Of a stretch of DNA of 64,000 nucleotides, positions 13,930 through 26,776 are shown in pieces (positions within the stretch are counted from its first letter, which is position 1; each line of letters begins with the position of its first letter). The notes beneath the pieces are model-generated. The model was not told where the DNA came from, ran no database searches, and worked only from the letters and a program-made list of their open reading frames with translations. The position numbers and the translations under genes were made by a program. The DNA comes from Puffinus mauretanicus (Eukaryota > Chordata > Aves > Procellariiformes > Procellariidae). The stretch lies in contig JAJKFH010000374.1 in assembly GCA_023333565.1 (NCBI GenBank), positions 1,798,001 to 1,862,000 of the forward strand, given 5' to 3'.

Positions 13930-14300
13930 TCTCAGCTGCACAGGGAGGGTGCGGAGGCATGGGGAGTTTGGGTGATCCTCCTGGTGTCTCTGCGGGAAGA
14001 AAAGTGGGGCTGGCAAGCTCAGGCAGAGAGGGAACCTGGCCCACCCGAGCCCCCCAAGTCCAGACCATCGCCCCTCCAGTCATGGTGCCCAGGGTAGTGC
14101 CACCTGAGCTAAGCCCAAGTGTGAGCTTTGGTGTGACCCTGTGCCCCATACCAACCCCACTCCGCACGCCCAGCAGAGCGCGATGTCCCGTCTCTCCCCA
14201 ACACAAAGGAGACTGCACCCTTATACAGAGGGGAAGAGCCCGGTCCTCAAGGGACACTGGCCTTTCTGCCATGGGCACAGCAAATGGGAACTGGCCTCGG
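13930..14300. other. GC-rich segment without a gene
   Basis: High G+C keeps both strands open for long stretches (over 120 codons on plus and over 160 on minus). The translations are proline-, serine- and glycine-rich and recognisably unlike any family. I read this as a compositional effect. Confidence 0.4.
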
Positions 14301-16649
14301 CGTAGTGGAGCTGTACTCATTTTTCCCAAACTGTAACATGCACCTTGGAAAATAAGGGCTGATGAGAGAGCCTTCGGTGAACTTGAAAGAATGCCTGCGG
14401 GTGCCAAGGTCTGATAAAAGGTTCATATTTCTGTGGCTGTGAACTTCCTGCAGCAGCCAGCTCTACCATTAATTGTTTCCCTGTAGTATTTTTATTATAT
14501 ATATGGAGTAATGCCTAAAGGAATTAGGTAAAAGAGCCTTTGGGGCTCTTGATTCACTTGCCCGCCTTAGAAAACCGCAGCCCTAATATTTATCACCAAT
14601 TAACATTTTAGCATGGCTAATACCAGTAAAGTGTTTTCTTGGGAGGCACGTGGTACTGTTTTGCACAGAAATAGGACTGAGGTATATAAGAAAGTTACCA
14701 GCAAAGGCAACAAGTTACCATACATCAGCAGATGCTGCAAAACCACGAAGTATTTCAAGTTAGCATACCCTTTTATTAGCTGTCTCCCTGCAGGCTAAGC
14801 TAATTACACTGCCACGGAGGGAGAGCACACAAGAGAGAGTTTGCAAGTGCCTTTCTTCAAATGTCGTGTGAGAAAAGGCACATGAATCGTCCAGGTTTAC
14901 TCAAGGTATGTATATCCAGTTGGGTCTAATCTGGAGTGAGGATTCCTCATCACGCTGGTTTAACACGTGTATCTCCACCTTTCTGTTGTACCTTTGTACA
15001 ACGCCCAGCACGGTGAGTGCCAGCACTGAGCAGGATGCCCGTGAGCTCCTGTGATGCATCCAGCTGTAGCATTAACCCTGCCCACGGCTTCCTGATCACG
15101 GTCTGCTGTAACCTGAGTGAATGTCTGCAATTAAACCTGGAGAAACAGTGCCCTGGCTTTTATGAACAACTCTGCAAGCAACGAAGGGGAAGGAGGAAGA
15201 GGATTTATTTAGTTTCTTGAGAAGCTGAATATGTTAAGTGTTGTGACTTTTTAAGGCTCACTGCAACAGTGGCCGTAAACAATGTGTAATTGTAGAAACT
15301 AACTAAACAAAAGTCTCTAAATCCCAACAATACGAGTGAGAGCTCAGGACTGTTTCTTGGCAAGTGCTTCTGTTCTTTACAGTGCAAAAGGTATGAAGCA
15401 CAACTTGCTCTGCCAAAACCACTGTTCTTCTTGCAGGACAGCAGTTGCCTCAGGTACATATGGTGTGGTGTGGGTATGGCCTCCACTGCTTCAGGTGAGC
15501 ATCATGAGACCCTGCATGGCAGGTTTTTCTGCAAAAGAGGGACCTGAGGCATAGGGACACTATGACTGGCATTCATGGAAGCATTTAGACCTCTGAGTCT
15601 TGCATCAGGATGAGTTTGGGCACTGGACTTGAGAGAGCAAACCAAAACCACATATGATTTTTACTATGGTGCCTTGGGGTTTGCTACTGCACACACCTAG
15701 AGAGGCCAGTGCATGGACTCACCAACCAGTCTGAGAACACCTCAGCTGAAAGCCACCCAGCTCAAGGAGGAGGACTGAGCCATGAAGGGACACAAGGGGG
15801 TGACCGAGCACAGGGAGCGTGCACTGGGGACAGCTGCCAGCATTTAGGGATTAAAAGTGGTGCCTGTGTGCCATCTCCCCGCAGTCCTTACCCAGGCAGA
15901 CTGCAGCAGCTTATTACTGCTTTCAATCTCTGTCATTACTTCAAGTGGCAGAGGTCAATGTGTTGAATCGAAAGGCTTTCAGCCTGCCAGTGACCCAAGG
16001 CGGGGGTGGGGGGGAGGGCAAAATGATGCTAAATGATGGGATTTCTGGGGTTTTCCGTTTTTAAATTTTTTCTCTTTTTTGATGAAGGAAATAGCAAAAT
16101 GATTTTAAAAGCACCATGCTAAGGCATGGTAGTAGTGGCACTCTCACACCCAGAGATGTCATGCCTCTGGTCTCTGTGTGCTGTACCCACCTCTAATACA
16201 GTGCCCTCCAGCACCTCCACCTTGCCTGACACCTCCTGTACTCAGGTCGGGTACCGTTCCCATGCAGAGGACCCAGCCCAATGTTTTGTTTCCTCCCATG
16301 TTCACTTTGTGGCCCAGTGTCTTATTTACTGCTCTCTCACTCCTGCACTTAATACCAGATATAAATTTCCTCATGGGCTTTTTTCCTACAGTGAACCTCA
16401 CCTTAGTACCTGAGTGCCTCTCAAAGATTAAATTATCTTCCTACATTTGTGCATGTCTGTGGCGGAGCTGCAGGGAGAGCTCCCAGCGCGGGATCCATCC
16501 AGGGAGAGGCTGAGCACCATTTTCTTCCCCCTGACTTAGAGATGCTGAGTAATGAGGGGAATCAGATTTTAAGAGGCATTGCATTTTCTGCTTTCTCTGC
16601 ACTCAGCATCCTTCTTGGCTATGAATGAATTTTGGGGGACAAATGAGTG
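14301..16649. other. Intergenic, no gene seen
   Basis: Short open frames only. 14460-14600 is AT-rich with CCATTAATTG and CACCAATTAACATTTTAG and may be weakly conserved. No repeat family recognised. Confidence 0.45.
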
Positions 16650-16860
16650 CAATCTTGTTTCATTAATCTTTATTCTTCCCTATTCTTTATGAATCTTTAT
16701 CCTGCCCTACTTTCACTTCCTTTTTCTTTCTATTTTTTTGCAATACTGCTTGCTTTCTTTTCCTCCTGTCTTCTTTTTTCCACATTTTTTTGTCTTTATC
16801 TTTCTTTTCTTCTGCTGCCCTCCCAGCTTTTCATTACTGTCATCTTTTTTCCCAGCCACT
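16650..16860. repeat. Pyrimidine-rich tract
   Basis: About 200 bp on the plus strand is dominated by T and C with irregular TTTCT, CTTTTC and TTCCT units and few purines. It yields a low-complexity open frame of Leu, Phe and Ser that is not a gene. It may be a decayed microsatellite or a triplex-prone tract. Confidence 0.6.
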
Positions 16861-16864
16861 GAAC

Positions 16865-17020
16865 CCTTGATGTTGTTCTAATTGACAGACGGGGTTTAAA
16901 AGCACATTCGAAAGCGCCTGTCTTTTTAAATAGACTCCTGTCTCATCAAAAGATGTACAGCAACATTCCATTAGAGCACATCATTTGAAAATAGATTGGG
17001 CTTTTAGCAACTGCACTCGT
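16865..17020. other. Candidate conserved non-coding element
   Basis: Non-repetitive AT-rich sequence with TCTAATTGACAGACGG (TGACAG is a TALE/MEIS-like core), TTTAAATAGAC and CATCATTTGAAAATAG, bordered by the pyrimidine tract. Enhancer-like texture only; inferred. Confidence 0.35.
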
Positions 17021-18014
17021 ATTTTTATAGTTAGTCTGTTCTGCTGGGATCGTCCCTCCCCCTTACCAGCCCCCATCATCTCCCCTTTTGGGGAGGGCAG
17101 GGGGAAAAGGTACATTAAAGAGAGATTAACAAATGTTTTGTTTTGCTTGGGTTTTCTCCTTTCTGCAGCTCTCAGGTGCTTGTTCAGCCTGTTTGTTTCT
17201 TGTAGCCATGGCACAGAAAGTTTTTGAATGAAAACGGGCATGCAAAATGTATACGTGCTGACATAAATGAAGACATAGCTGAAGAGCAGCAAAAAAATGT
17301 CTCTTGTTGCACTGCATTGTCTGGTATTTTATGAACATAGATTCAGTCATGGCTTTCCCAACCAATTTGGCCCAGGGCATTAAGATCCTGTTCTGCAGTA
17401 AAGCAGACCAGAAAGCGGTCACTGAGAGATGGCTGTGCCCCACAGGCACGTCCATGTGAGCTTTTAAACTACATCGCTTCGATACCAGTAATATGGTAAT
17501 TGCCAGCTCCAGCAAGGCAGCTTCAGGAATAACTAAAGTGGTTGTGTCGGGGCCAGCAGACCTCTGGAGAGGGGGACCAGGGTGGTGAAAAAGCCCTGAA
17601 CCTGCTTTGCTCTTCAGCAATTGAAAGCCAAGGTGGCTGCCGCTACTGTGGCCATTGGGTTGTGTAGGGATGAAAAGGCAAGATCCAGAACCACCAGTGA
17701 GCCCAGTCTTTGGGCCTTGCCATACATGTGATGTTGTTCAGTGTCCCTTTACCTGCACGACCTCTCCAGTAGCTGTGATCTTGGGCTGGGTACGGCAGCA
17801 AGTAGGCAGACCTTTGGTGTCCTAACAGGAGAGAGTGAAAAGTCTGGAGAAATTGGGAGCCAAGGAGGGTGCAGAAACCATGGGTATCTCCTGGTGGGAC
17901 AGAGAACTGAGCCAAGTCTGAGCTTTTCTCCCATCTTCTTCTGGGCAGCTATGAACTTCTGCTATAATGTGCATTTTCCTCTATTTCTATGATTCTGCTC
18001 AGTGTTTACATTCA
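17021..18014. other. Intergenic, no gene seen
   Basis: No supported feature. A minus-strand open frame of about 160 codons crosses 17126-17620 but shows no recognisable domain. Confidence 0.5.
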
Positions 18015-18125
18015 GAACGTCAAAGAAGATGGAGATGGAAAAGGTATTGCAAAGGTCTATTAGACTATGTAGTTCCTCCAGTTACATCTACAGTCCCCCC
18101 AAATACTCTTTAATGATAATTATTG
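18015..18125 (-). mobile_element. Possible old CR1 LINE 3' end
   Basis: On the plus strand the order GAGATGGAAAAGG, AAAGGTCTATTAGACTATGT and AGTTCCTCC resembles the reverse complement of an old CR1 3' untranslated region (the 'ggaaaagacctattagatcatctagtcc' block). It is highly diverged and lacks the terminal octamer repeat, so borders and family are uncertain. Confidence 0.35.
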
Positions 18126-19119
18126 TGTTCCTGAAATTGCTGAAGCTTAATTGGTAACCATGTTGTTAGATGCACCAATACTTTATAAGGCCATCGTTTA
18201 TGAACTACTGTTCCTTGCTGTTAAACGTCAAGGCTGCTTCAGACAGTCACTACCAACGCAACACAGTGATTGCTCTCGCCTCAGCCTGAAGGCCATCGCT
18301 GTTGTTACATTCAGAAGAAAACTGGTCCAAACTCTGAAGTTGGATACAATTTTAACTTTAAGTGTGCTAGAAGTGCTTAGACCTGGGCATCTAGCGTGGA
18401 CCACAAAACAAAGATGGGATCCCATGACTGGAGTCAGAGGTGGCTTTCCTTCACAGGCAGGAACATTCAGAGAGCACGGCACCCATCTCTGCACCCTGGG
18501 CAGGCACTGTTTGCTCCCAGCCACTGTTGCTCCCAATGTCTTGAACCTCCATTGTCTCAAAACCCTGCTGAGGGAAACAGAAACAGCCAGTTCTCACTTG
18601 CAGATCAGATGGATATGTAGGATATTTATTTACTCTTTCTTCAATGTCCCAAACATCTGCCCTCATACAGACTGTTCCTCCAGCCACAAGCCAGTCAGCT
18701 CACAGCTCCTCAGTGTTTCACCCAGATGCATCAATGGAAAACATCATTTACCTTAAGGGCTAAGCTGTCCTCTTCTTCCCAAACTTAGGGAGGCAAAAAC
18801 TGTTCCTATTCTAAATCCAGCATTGATCAGTAGCTGGGACTTAATCGTCCCCTCTCTCCACTCTGCTCCCCAAGTTATTCACTCTTGCTATGCCACTGTC
18901 AAGTCCAAGACAGAGGCAATAGGTACACTTTTCAGCCCCCGTGGAGCAAGATCTCAATGCTCCTTTTTTGCTTTCCATGTTCCGGTTTCCTGTGCAGCAG
19001 TGATAATCTCTGTCGCTTTGTTGGATCCTCACAATAAATGGCTTCTCAGATTGATTGAAACCTCTCCGCTTGGCTCGGGCTGTGCATCGATTTTAGCTGC
19101 TGCTTCTTGCTTTGTGTAC
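18126..19119. other. Intergenic with a long chance frame
   Basis: 18151-18756 on the plus strand is open for 201 codons, the longest in the window, but the translation has no recognisable domain or repeat. It is treated as chance (see rejected list). Nothing else seen. Confidence 0.45.
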
Positions 19120-19265
19120 AGCACATCATAGAAATCAGAGATGGAAAAGACCTATTAGGTATCAACTTAAACGTCTGAGTCTCCCCACTTCCCCTTGGTC
19201 CCCCGGGGGCTGGCAGGAGATTATTCATTACAACGTTTTTGCAGCAATTTTTTCCAATTCCTTCC
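19120..19265 (-). mobile_element. CR1-like LINE 3' fragment
   Basis: The plus strand reads CATCATAGAAATCAGAGATG, then GGAAAAGACCTATTAGGT. This is the reverse complement of a CR1 tail in the old amniote CR1 groups: the terminal 'ATTCTATGA'-like repeat followed inward by the conserved 3' block. Sequence to about 19260 (CCACTTCCCCTTGG, GCAGGAGATTATTC) still follows the CR1 3' region. The copy is truncated at its 5' end as usual for CR1, and is old. Confidence 0.55.
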
Positions 19266-21879
19266 CAAATGGCCTAGGGGCCGTGCCTGCCAGTCCTTCC
19301 CATGCAAGACCCAGCCACACCTAATTACAGTGCTGGCATTAGCAGGGAGGTTGGCTCCCTGGTTCTTGGCCCATTGCTCCTCTCTGCTCAGTACAGAATG
19401 ACTCTCTGGATCCCTCTAAATAAAGATGCTTCCTTGGGGCTCTCTCCTCTCAAAGGAAGACACAAACAAGCCAGGCTTTGAAGTTAATGGGTGTTGCTCT
19501 TACTCTCAAGCAGGATGCCTAGGTTCATATAAAGAGCATCCTCACCCTCCCTTTCCTTTTACACTAGCCTTCTGAGAGCCAGTTTTTCTGCAGAGTTGAA
19601 TGAGTGGGTTCGGAGGGTTTATCCTTGTTGAAGATGGGACTGTTAACACCAATCCACCCTCTGAGTCTTGATTTCTCCAGAGCAATTCCTCTCTGATGCC
19701 ATCTGATCACAGTATTTCCATTATCTGAGTACTTGGGAGCTTTTCTCCTATTTTCTGCCTTCCAGCCTGACCCTCAGCCACTTCAGCAGGATGGACCTCT
19801 TAGAGGAGTCGTGGGGACTCTTAAGAGGGAAGCAGGGTGGGCTGTGCTTCTGTGCTGACCATACCTTATCACACACACCCAGACCAGAGACCTCCCTGCA
19901 GCCTATTAATTATGGGGGCACACTTTCAAGCATAGTGCAATAGGATAGGAGAAATAACCCTACGAAAGAAGTGAATAATCCTCTGCTGGTTTAGTTCCCC
20001 AAGGCAGCTCACGGGAGGGTCGGCGTTGTGCAGAGGAGAGGACTGCAGCGCATGGCTGGGAGCAGGAGGTGCAAGTGGGGCACCCAGTTGTTGGCTGCAC
20101 AATAAAGCCCGTCCTTTGACTAAAAGGCAGGAAGAAGGGATAAGGCAGCTGGCAGACAACTTTTACACCTCCCTATTCCCAAAAGTGTTGAGCAGCTCTT
20201 GGCTTGGTCCAGGATATTTTCCATTTCTCTTGCCAGTAACGTGCAGAACAATGGAGAATCATCCCTTGCTTTCTGCATCTCTTTTGGAAAAATAAAGAGT
20301 TTCTCTGGACACATTAAATGGGCTGGATTCGGCCAGCACAAATTCCACCTAAGCTCCCATTATCTTGTGTTTCCCACCGGCTGGCTCTAAGCCTGCAGAG
20401 GTGCCCAGCCAAGAGAAAACAGGCATTGGCTGTGTCCGCATTGGGGGCGACAGGTATCTTCTGCAGTGACACCTACATCCCTGACTGTCCACTTTGGAGA
20501 CCTACCAGAAGAAACTGTGGCTCCCGCACAGCCTGGGACCCAGGTTTCCTTCCTAAGGACAGTGTGGTGCAGGGATGAGGGGGGCACCAGGCTGGCTCTG
20601 GATGTGGATTCAGGAGGCAGCTGGGGTCTGCCCTGGAGATCAGGCTTATGGAGAGCACTGCAGAGCCACAGAGACTGGGGTGGTCATGGGATAGAGAGGG
20701 GAAACAAGTTCAGTGATGTAACCAATTTGTACAAGGAGCAGCAATTCCCTAGAGTGGCAAGGGGCTGCGGTTGGAGAGATAGTAGGCAAGCATTCTCCCA
20801 AGGCTATTTATTCATCTTATTTCCAGACTAATACTCAGACCTTCATGCTTGCTGTGCTTGCTGCCTTTCTGAAGTCAGCTCTATTAAAATCAGTGCTTGT
20901 GTGTATTGAAATAGAAGAGGGGGAGAGTAGGGGGAGGGGAACAGTAATTTTTTTTTTTGTGGGCAACTTAGTGTTTCACCTGCACCCACTGCCCTTACTG
21001 TCGCAACCCTTCCCTCTAAAATCTGCCACATGAAGCTGCTCAAAGCCCTAAGCACCATAGCCAATTTTTTCACACAAAAACTACGTCTGATTCAACAAAG
21101 GTGGTAGACCTGAATGAATGGGTGAATGTGCACTGTTCTTCACTTTATCAGGGACAGCTGCTGAACCAGCTCCAGCCATCTTCAAAACCTCTTTGCAGAT
21201 GCCAAGAAGGGAGTTTTCAGTGCATTTCAGGAGGGGCTAGAAATGCTCCCCCCCTCAGCTCCCCATGTCAGTGAGCTGCACACAAAAGCAGCGTGGACCC
21301 AGGAAAAGTGTGGGGTCGGCAGAGACTTCAGCAGAATTCCTGGATGTTTGCTGCGCTATACCAACATGAGAGCAAAACCCTTCCTTATCTCACTATGCAT
21401 GGGTTTACATGTGTGCTGTGAAACCACTGTGTTCAGGCACAGCCCATTATCGCTTAAAAACTTTTAAGCGGCTTGGTAAGATTTCCTCAAGCCTTTCTTT
21501 CAGGCCATGTCTACATGGCTTAGTTAGAACTTGGGCTGTTGGCTGGTAACTTGTTTACTGATGATAGTTTCCACAAATAACTACAGATTTTACAAGTATT
21601 CTTACCATTTCAGAAACACCCACCCTGTTCCCCATTAAATATTTCCACCTCCGGCTACACAAAGGGTTGATACGATGCTCAGCACAACAGAGGGCGGTGA
21701 ATCACTGGAGGAGAGAGGACTGAGCCAACCAGGGTATGCAAGGAGGAAATGAGAGAGACTTTGGGGCGGATCGGCCATTGACAAAATGGGGTGGACACTT
21801 CTGGTAGGTGGTGGGAGCTGGGAATATTTTTGTTCACTGTTCTTTCTTCTTATTAACTACAGGCTACACCCACATGAGA
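19266..21879. other. Intergenic, no gene seen
   Basis: Only short overlapping open frames on both strands. 20690-20760 has a faint MIR-like look that I could not support. Confidence 0.5.
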
Positions 21880-22075
21880 AAAATCAATAAATTAGACTGC
21901 ATCTGGGAGATAGGAGACTTGGTAGCTCTGCCAGTCACTGGCCGGCTGTGTGACCCGAGGCGCTCAGCCGTAACAAATTTCTCTTCTGCTTTCCTATAAG
22001 AAAGGAGGCAGAGGGAGGCTATAAAGCATGTTGGGATCTGCAGATGAAAAACACTAGCAGATCAGAGCTGGACTT
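21880..22075 (+). mobile_element. MIR-like CORE-SINE (amniote type)
   Basis: AGCTCTGCCAGTCACTGGCC and GGCTGTGTGACCCGAGGCGC (about 21924-21964) match the most recognisable part of MIR (the 'ctctgccact...gctgtgtgacc' core). ATAAAGCATGTTGGGATCTG and CAGATGAAAAACACTA near 22020-22057 match the tail of amniote MIR copies. The order is correct on the plus strand. Confidence 0.6.
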
Positions 22076-25000
22076 GGTCTCTCTGATAATACATCAAGAA
22101 CGATTATAGTTACTTCAAAGGTTTTCTACTGGTTCACAGACAATCTTCATTTTTGTTTGCCTCTTTTTTCGGCATTTGTCCAAAATAACTTTCTTTTAGA
22201 TAGTGGTGCTTCTGCCCAAGTAATATTCTAGCTTTGTATTGTGTTTTCTTAAGTAGGTTTTCTTAAGTGGCTCATTGGGAGGGTTGGAAATTTTAGATTC
22301 ACTGCACAGATTCCCTGTCCCAAAGAAATCATAGTTATGGACAGCAGTAGGGTTTAATCATCTTTACTGGGAGCCTCTGATATTACTTCTTTCCTGTTTC
22401 AGTCAAAGTTTCCTTAAACAGCTTTAGGCTCCTCTTCTCCCACCCAGATCCTCAAGGGCTCTGTTCTTCTTTTCTCGCATCCTTGTCTTTCTCCCCTTTA
22501 CAGTCTCAGGGCCCAGAGACTAAGCCACGCTCAAACCCAAATTTTCAATATTTTAGCAGCTGAGCTACAAGACATTCCCACCAAAGATTTGCACACTGAG
22601 ACTTCTCTGAGATTTTTCCCAATGTGTGTGGATTTATACCACACCATGCCCTTCCACCAACTCCCTGTCAAAATCGTGGGGAATGAGAGCATGGGTTTGA
22701 GATTGGTTTTAGGTTTGCACCCAAATCCACACACAGGCCCCAGTTCTCTCAATGATAGTTACCATCGTATGGTGGACACCACACAGATAAATCGGTGAGG
22801 TCCCTTCCTACGACTGAAGAGCATTAATAAACCTTTTTGTCTCTATAAGATCTTCAGGTGGACCACGATTCATATAAAGCAAAAAGACTTGTTCCAACAG
22901 GTAATATAGACACAGCCTGTAGGAAAAGTTGTTGAAGGTCTGTGTTTGATGTCAGGAATAAGTTCAGAAGAGGACTTTGCTCCTAGCTGGACCTAGCACT
23001 ACTTTCATGAAATTCAGTTCATTACAGTTTAGATATGAAGACTATTGGAAGATCAAATTTTGCATATAATGCCCTAGTCTGACAGTAATGTGTTTGCCAT
23101 ATAGTTAAACAAAAAGGTTAAGGAAAAGCTCCAATTTCTAGGTAACTATACAGGAATAAAAATAATTATTGAGTGGGTTTGGACAGGATATTTTTTCCTT
23201 TTCTTTCACTTGGCTCTAAAGCAGCCTCAGCTTAAGAAATTAAATTTGACAGGTGATTAGTCCATAACGTGGTGCAATCACTTCTGGTATTTGAAGGAAA
23301 AATTGAAAACAGACTGGATGTTTAACTTTGAAATGTCTGCTTCAGATGTGAAGGGCAGGAACTTTAGGTTTTTGGCCTCAAGAGCTAGGTGACTTGCAGA
23401 ACAGGCTGATCTCACTGCCACAGGCAATATAGGCTAGGTGAGGCCAGCTGTGAATATACAGCGGTAACTAGCATGGGTTTGCTTTTACCTACTGGGAAGT
23501 TTATTGCTATTTCGCTGTTTGGTAAGTGAAGTCACATTTTCAGAATAAGTGACAAAGTCCAAGTCTCCCACTTTTACTATTCTGTAGTAAGTTGTTCTTC
23601 TGCCCCTAATGCTTCTTTTACAGCACAGAGTCTGAGACAGGCACATGAGGAACTAGATCCTGAATTGTGGCTTACATATTTGTTCCCAAACTGCTCCATT
23701 ACAAGTTTGAAGTTTGCATCTGAACTCCTGTTCCTATGAATTAAAGAGGGAAGTGATGGAGGTAGCTACGAAATTATTTCAGACTCACTTTCCAGGTATC
23801 CTGCTGCTTTGGAGTATTGCTCCGCTGGCTGTGAAATGCCCTTGCTGCAATGCAGAATTGGCACCACAGGCTGCAGAGAGCCATCCCCAGCACATTCCAG
23901 ACTCTTTTCTCTCTGTCCCTTTTCCTCATGGGCAAGTGACTTCTGCGCTCTGTTTCTTGATGACTACAATTCACAGAGAAATTCCTCAGCACCATAAGTA
24001 TTTGTGAATAGGGAAATGTGGTGTGCTGCGTGTGACAAGACAACAGGATGTCTTCTGGCACAGGGACTGAACATGGTGCAGTGAAACATTCCTCTGCAGC
24101 AAGGACTTTTCACAGGGTGGGGGGGACAAAGAACACCCAGCTCTCTGCTGTACTCCTGGGCTATTTTTAAGGGCCTCAGCCATGGATATTCACCCTCAGA
24201 CTGGGAATTCATGTTCAGATGTCAAATGAATCTTCCCAGCCAAATAAGACAAAGGTATAGTTGTGGAAGTGGCCCAGTTAGCTTCATGAAGCATGAGTTG
24301 GCCTGTTGGGAAGAGCAGCCAGTGCTCTCCATTGCAAAGGCTTTCCGTGAAGAAACATGAAGCTGTTTTCAATGTAAAGTCACCCCTCAGCAGCACCTCT
24401 GGGGCAGTTCAGGTTAGGGAAGCATTAAATGGCATCTAGCACGTGTGATACCCTTCATTACATGGATGAAATCCATGAACATGGGGAGAGCTCAACGGTA
24501 ACAACACCCCTTATCTTTCAAGTGACTAGAGCTCTTACCTCTTCAGACATTCAGGACAAGTAGAAGCTGGATTGAGTCTTCACTTCTTAAAGTTTTCCAA
24601 GTTTCCTCTCTCTTGGCTGGAAAACACCCAGGAAGGGAAACAAGAGCTTTTCACTGTGCTGGGACCAAATCCAGGTAGGAGCAGCAGGGACTGTTTTATT
24701 GCTTTCAGTTGAAAAGTCTCCCTCCCTGCTCTGCTGTCTGTGCAAGCAGCTAAAAGCAGCCTGCAGCCTCCAGTGCCCTCCTGGAGCGACTGCATTGCTG
24801 TGCATGGAAATATTCTCCATGTATAGCATTAATTCCTGACTGCACAGAAAAGACATAGTATTTCATGTTTGGTATAAATTGTGAAGTTAGCAACAATCTG
24901 GATATAGTTAACAGCCTGGGAAAAGTCAGGGTTTTTTCTTCCTTTGCCAACTTTCACTAGTAAACACTATAACACTAAGGGCCTTTCTTATCCTTCGTAC

Positions 25001-26760
25001 TTTGACAAACTCATTTTGTGTGCTCCTCAAACCCCACTTATGGGTTGTTAATTCATCTCAGGCAGTTGATGCAACAACAGTAGGGAAAAGATAAACTTAC
25101 TGATACTCACTGCTGAGAAATCCCCTCTGTCCCCTCACCTCCAGCCCCTACCCAGGCACCAGCTCATACCTCCAGGCCCCTTCACAGCTGGCTCTTCGGC
25201 TGAAGGGTGCAGAGGAAGCCCAGCTGTAGAGCAGCAAGAACACATTCAGGATACAAACTCAGAGGTGCTCTCCTGTTGATTAGCTCCAAAAGGGATGGAA
25301 CCTCTACCCTCATCAGTCATAGCAGGATGAGACAGTCAAAGCCTTATTCTCCATAGGCTGGACCACATACGCAGAAGTTCATCCATACATGACACTGCCA
25401 CCCCACATGGCTGGCAGGCACCAGACTGCTGCCAAAAGGCTTTGCACTGCTTAGGAAGAGAGAAGGAGGTGCAGACTGGGCTTTGCTTGGCCATGGTTAT
25501 AAATACCAGCTCTAAATTACCTATGCACCTCACCTGTGGGGTGCAGGAGCAGATATGGTTCACCTGTAGACCCCAAGGTACCCACCCAACACCTGAGTCC
25601 CAACCAGCTCGATGAGAAAGCATAAATTAACCTTATTTGCCAGCTGGACCTGTCCTAAGGTGCCCTTGCAGGGGACATTGTACCTTGAGCAGATTGATGC
25701 TCCTATTAGACAGATGGGAAGTGAGGGGACAGTCTGATGAGCTCTTTAACTTTTACTGACTTCCCCACACCAGTCTCTTAGCTATTTTAATTCCCCTTTG
25801 AAGGCAATAAAGGGAGGGTTTTTAGCTCACCAGGCTCATCTGAAATATCTCAGTGAAGTGACTGAAACTCTATCTTAATATTCTCTGTGACTGCTGGTTC
25901 CGGTGGCTAGTTTCTGACTTTCATGGCTCTTTGGTTTCTTTCTTTTTAGTAAATGTGTGTGTGTGTTTCTCGGTTATTTTCTGTGTGCTTGTTTCTCCTC
26001 TAGCACAACAGACAGACAGATGGCTGTGACTATTTTGCTAGGCCAAAGCATTCTTGGCTGGATTCCCCAGATGAGTAATGTGGTGATAACTTAGTGGTGT
26101 TTCCTCGCTACTCTGATGCTGAGCAGGGAGGGAAAATTAGAGGGGTATATGAAGGGGTAGAGGAAGGGGAAAGTCAGATAATGACAGGGTTGGGATAATA
26201 TTAACAACAAGGAAGACTTTTGGGAGGGGTTTTCCTTGAGTAACCTCAGCTGGGCTCACCCTAGCTTCTGGGAAGTTTTAAAACAACAGGGAGGGAAGAA
26301 AAACAACCCAGCAGACAAACATGTCCAGACTTTTTTCTTTCTTTTTACAAATGCCATTAAAAATTGAGAGTGCAAAAGCAGCTTAGAGACGACATTTCAA
26401 AGGGGGCTGGGGGTGGAGAGAAACTGCAAGGTAAACAGGACAGTTTCTATCTTCCCCCTACCTCCAGCCTGTGTGCAAGGAAAGATAACAGCGGCAGGAG
26501 AAAGCAAAGTCTGCCATGGAATTTAGCTCTTCTTTTTTCCCTTGTAACAAGCAGAGAGGGAGAGACGGCATGTGCTTCTGAAGCGCCTCTGTCTGCTTTG
26601 AACCTTATCAACAGGGACTGTGCAATGCAGTTTCTCTTTCTCCCTCTCTTCTTCTAACTTTTGAAGCAAAACACTTACGTGCAAGGAATGTCGGAGCATC
26701 TGACAGCCAGGAAGATAGAGGAGAAAGCCAAGGAGTAGGGAGGAGGGGGCTATTGGTTAC
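22076..26760. other. Intergenic, no gene seen
   Basis: No supported gene. A small imperfect tandem duplication of 'ttttcttaagtagg' lies at 22244-22270. The (GT)n run near 25963-25974 is short. 25690-25730 is faintly MIR-like but unsupported. Confidence 0.5.
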
Positions 26761-26776
26761 CCTCCTCCTCCTCCTC
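26761..26776. repeat. (CTC)n microsatellite
   Basis: Five perfect CTC/TCC units followed by a T-rich tract. Confidence 0.85.

Noticed and set aside
13904..14407. Long frames open on both strands (over 120 and over 160 codons)
   Set aside because: G+C-rich composition removes stop codons on both strands; translations are low-complexity.
16647..16862. Plus-strand frame of 71 codons rich in Phe, Leu and Ser, resembling a membrane peptide
   Set aside because: It is the translation of a pyrimidine-rich tract.
18151..18756. Plus-strand open frame of 201 codons
   Set aside because: Longest frame in the window but no domain, no codon texture and no splice context. A frame this long is not surprising by chance in six frames of 64 kb.
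20690..20800. Faint reverse-orientation MIR resemblance
   Set aside because: Only one short stretch resembles the consensus; below what I can support. The same applies to 25690-25730.
22770..22830. CR1-like 'gaggtcccttcc' phrase
   Set aside because: A single short match without the expected flanking blocks or terminal octamers.
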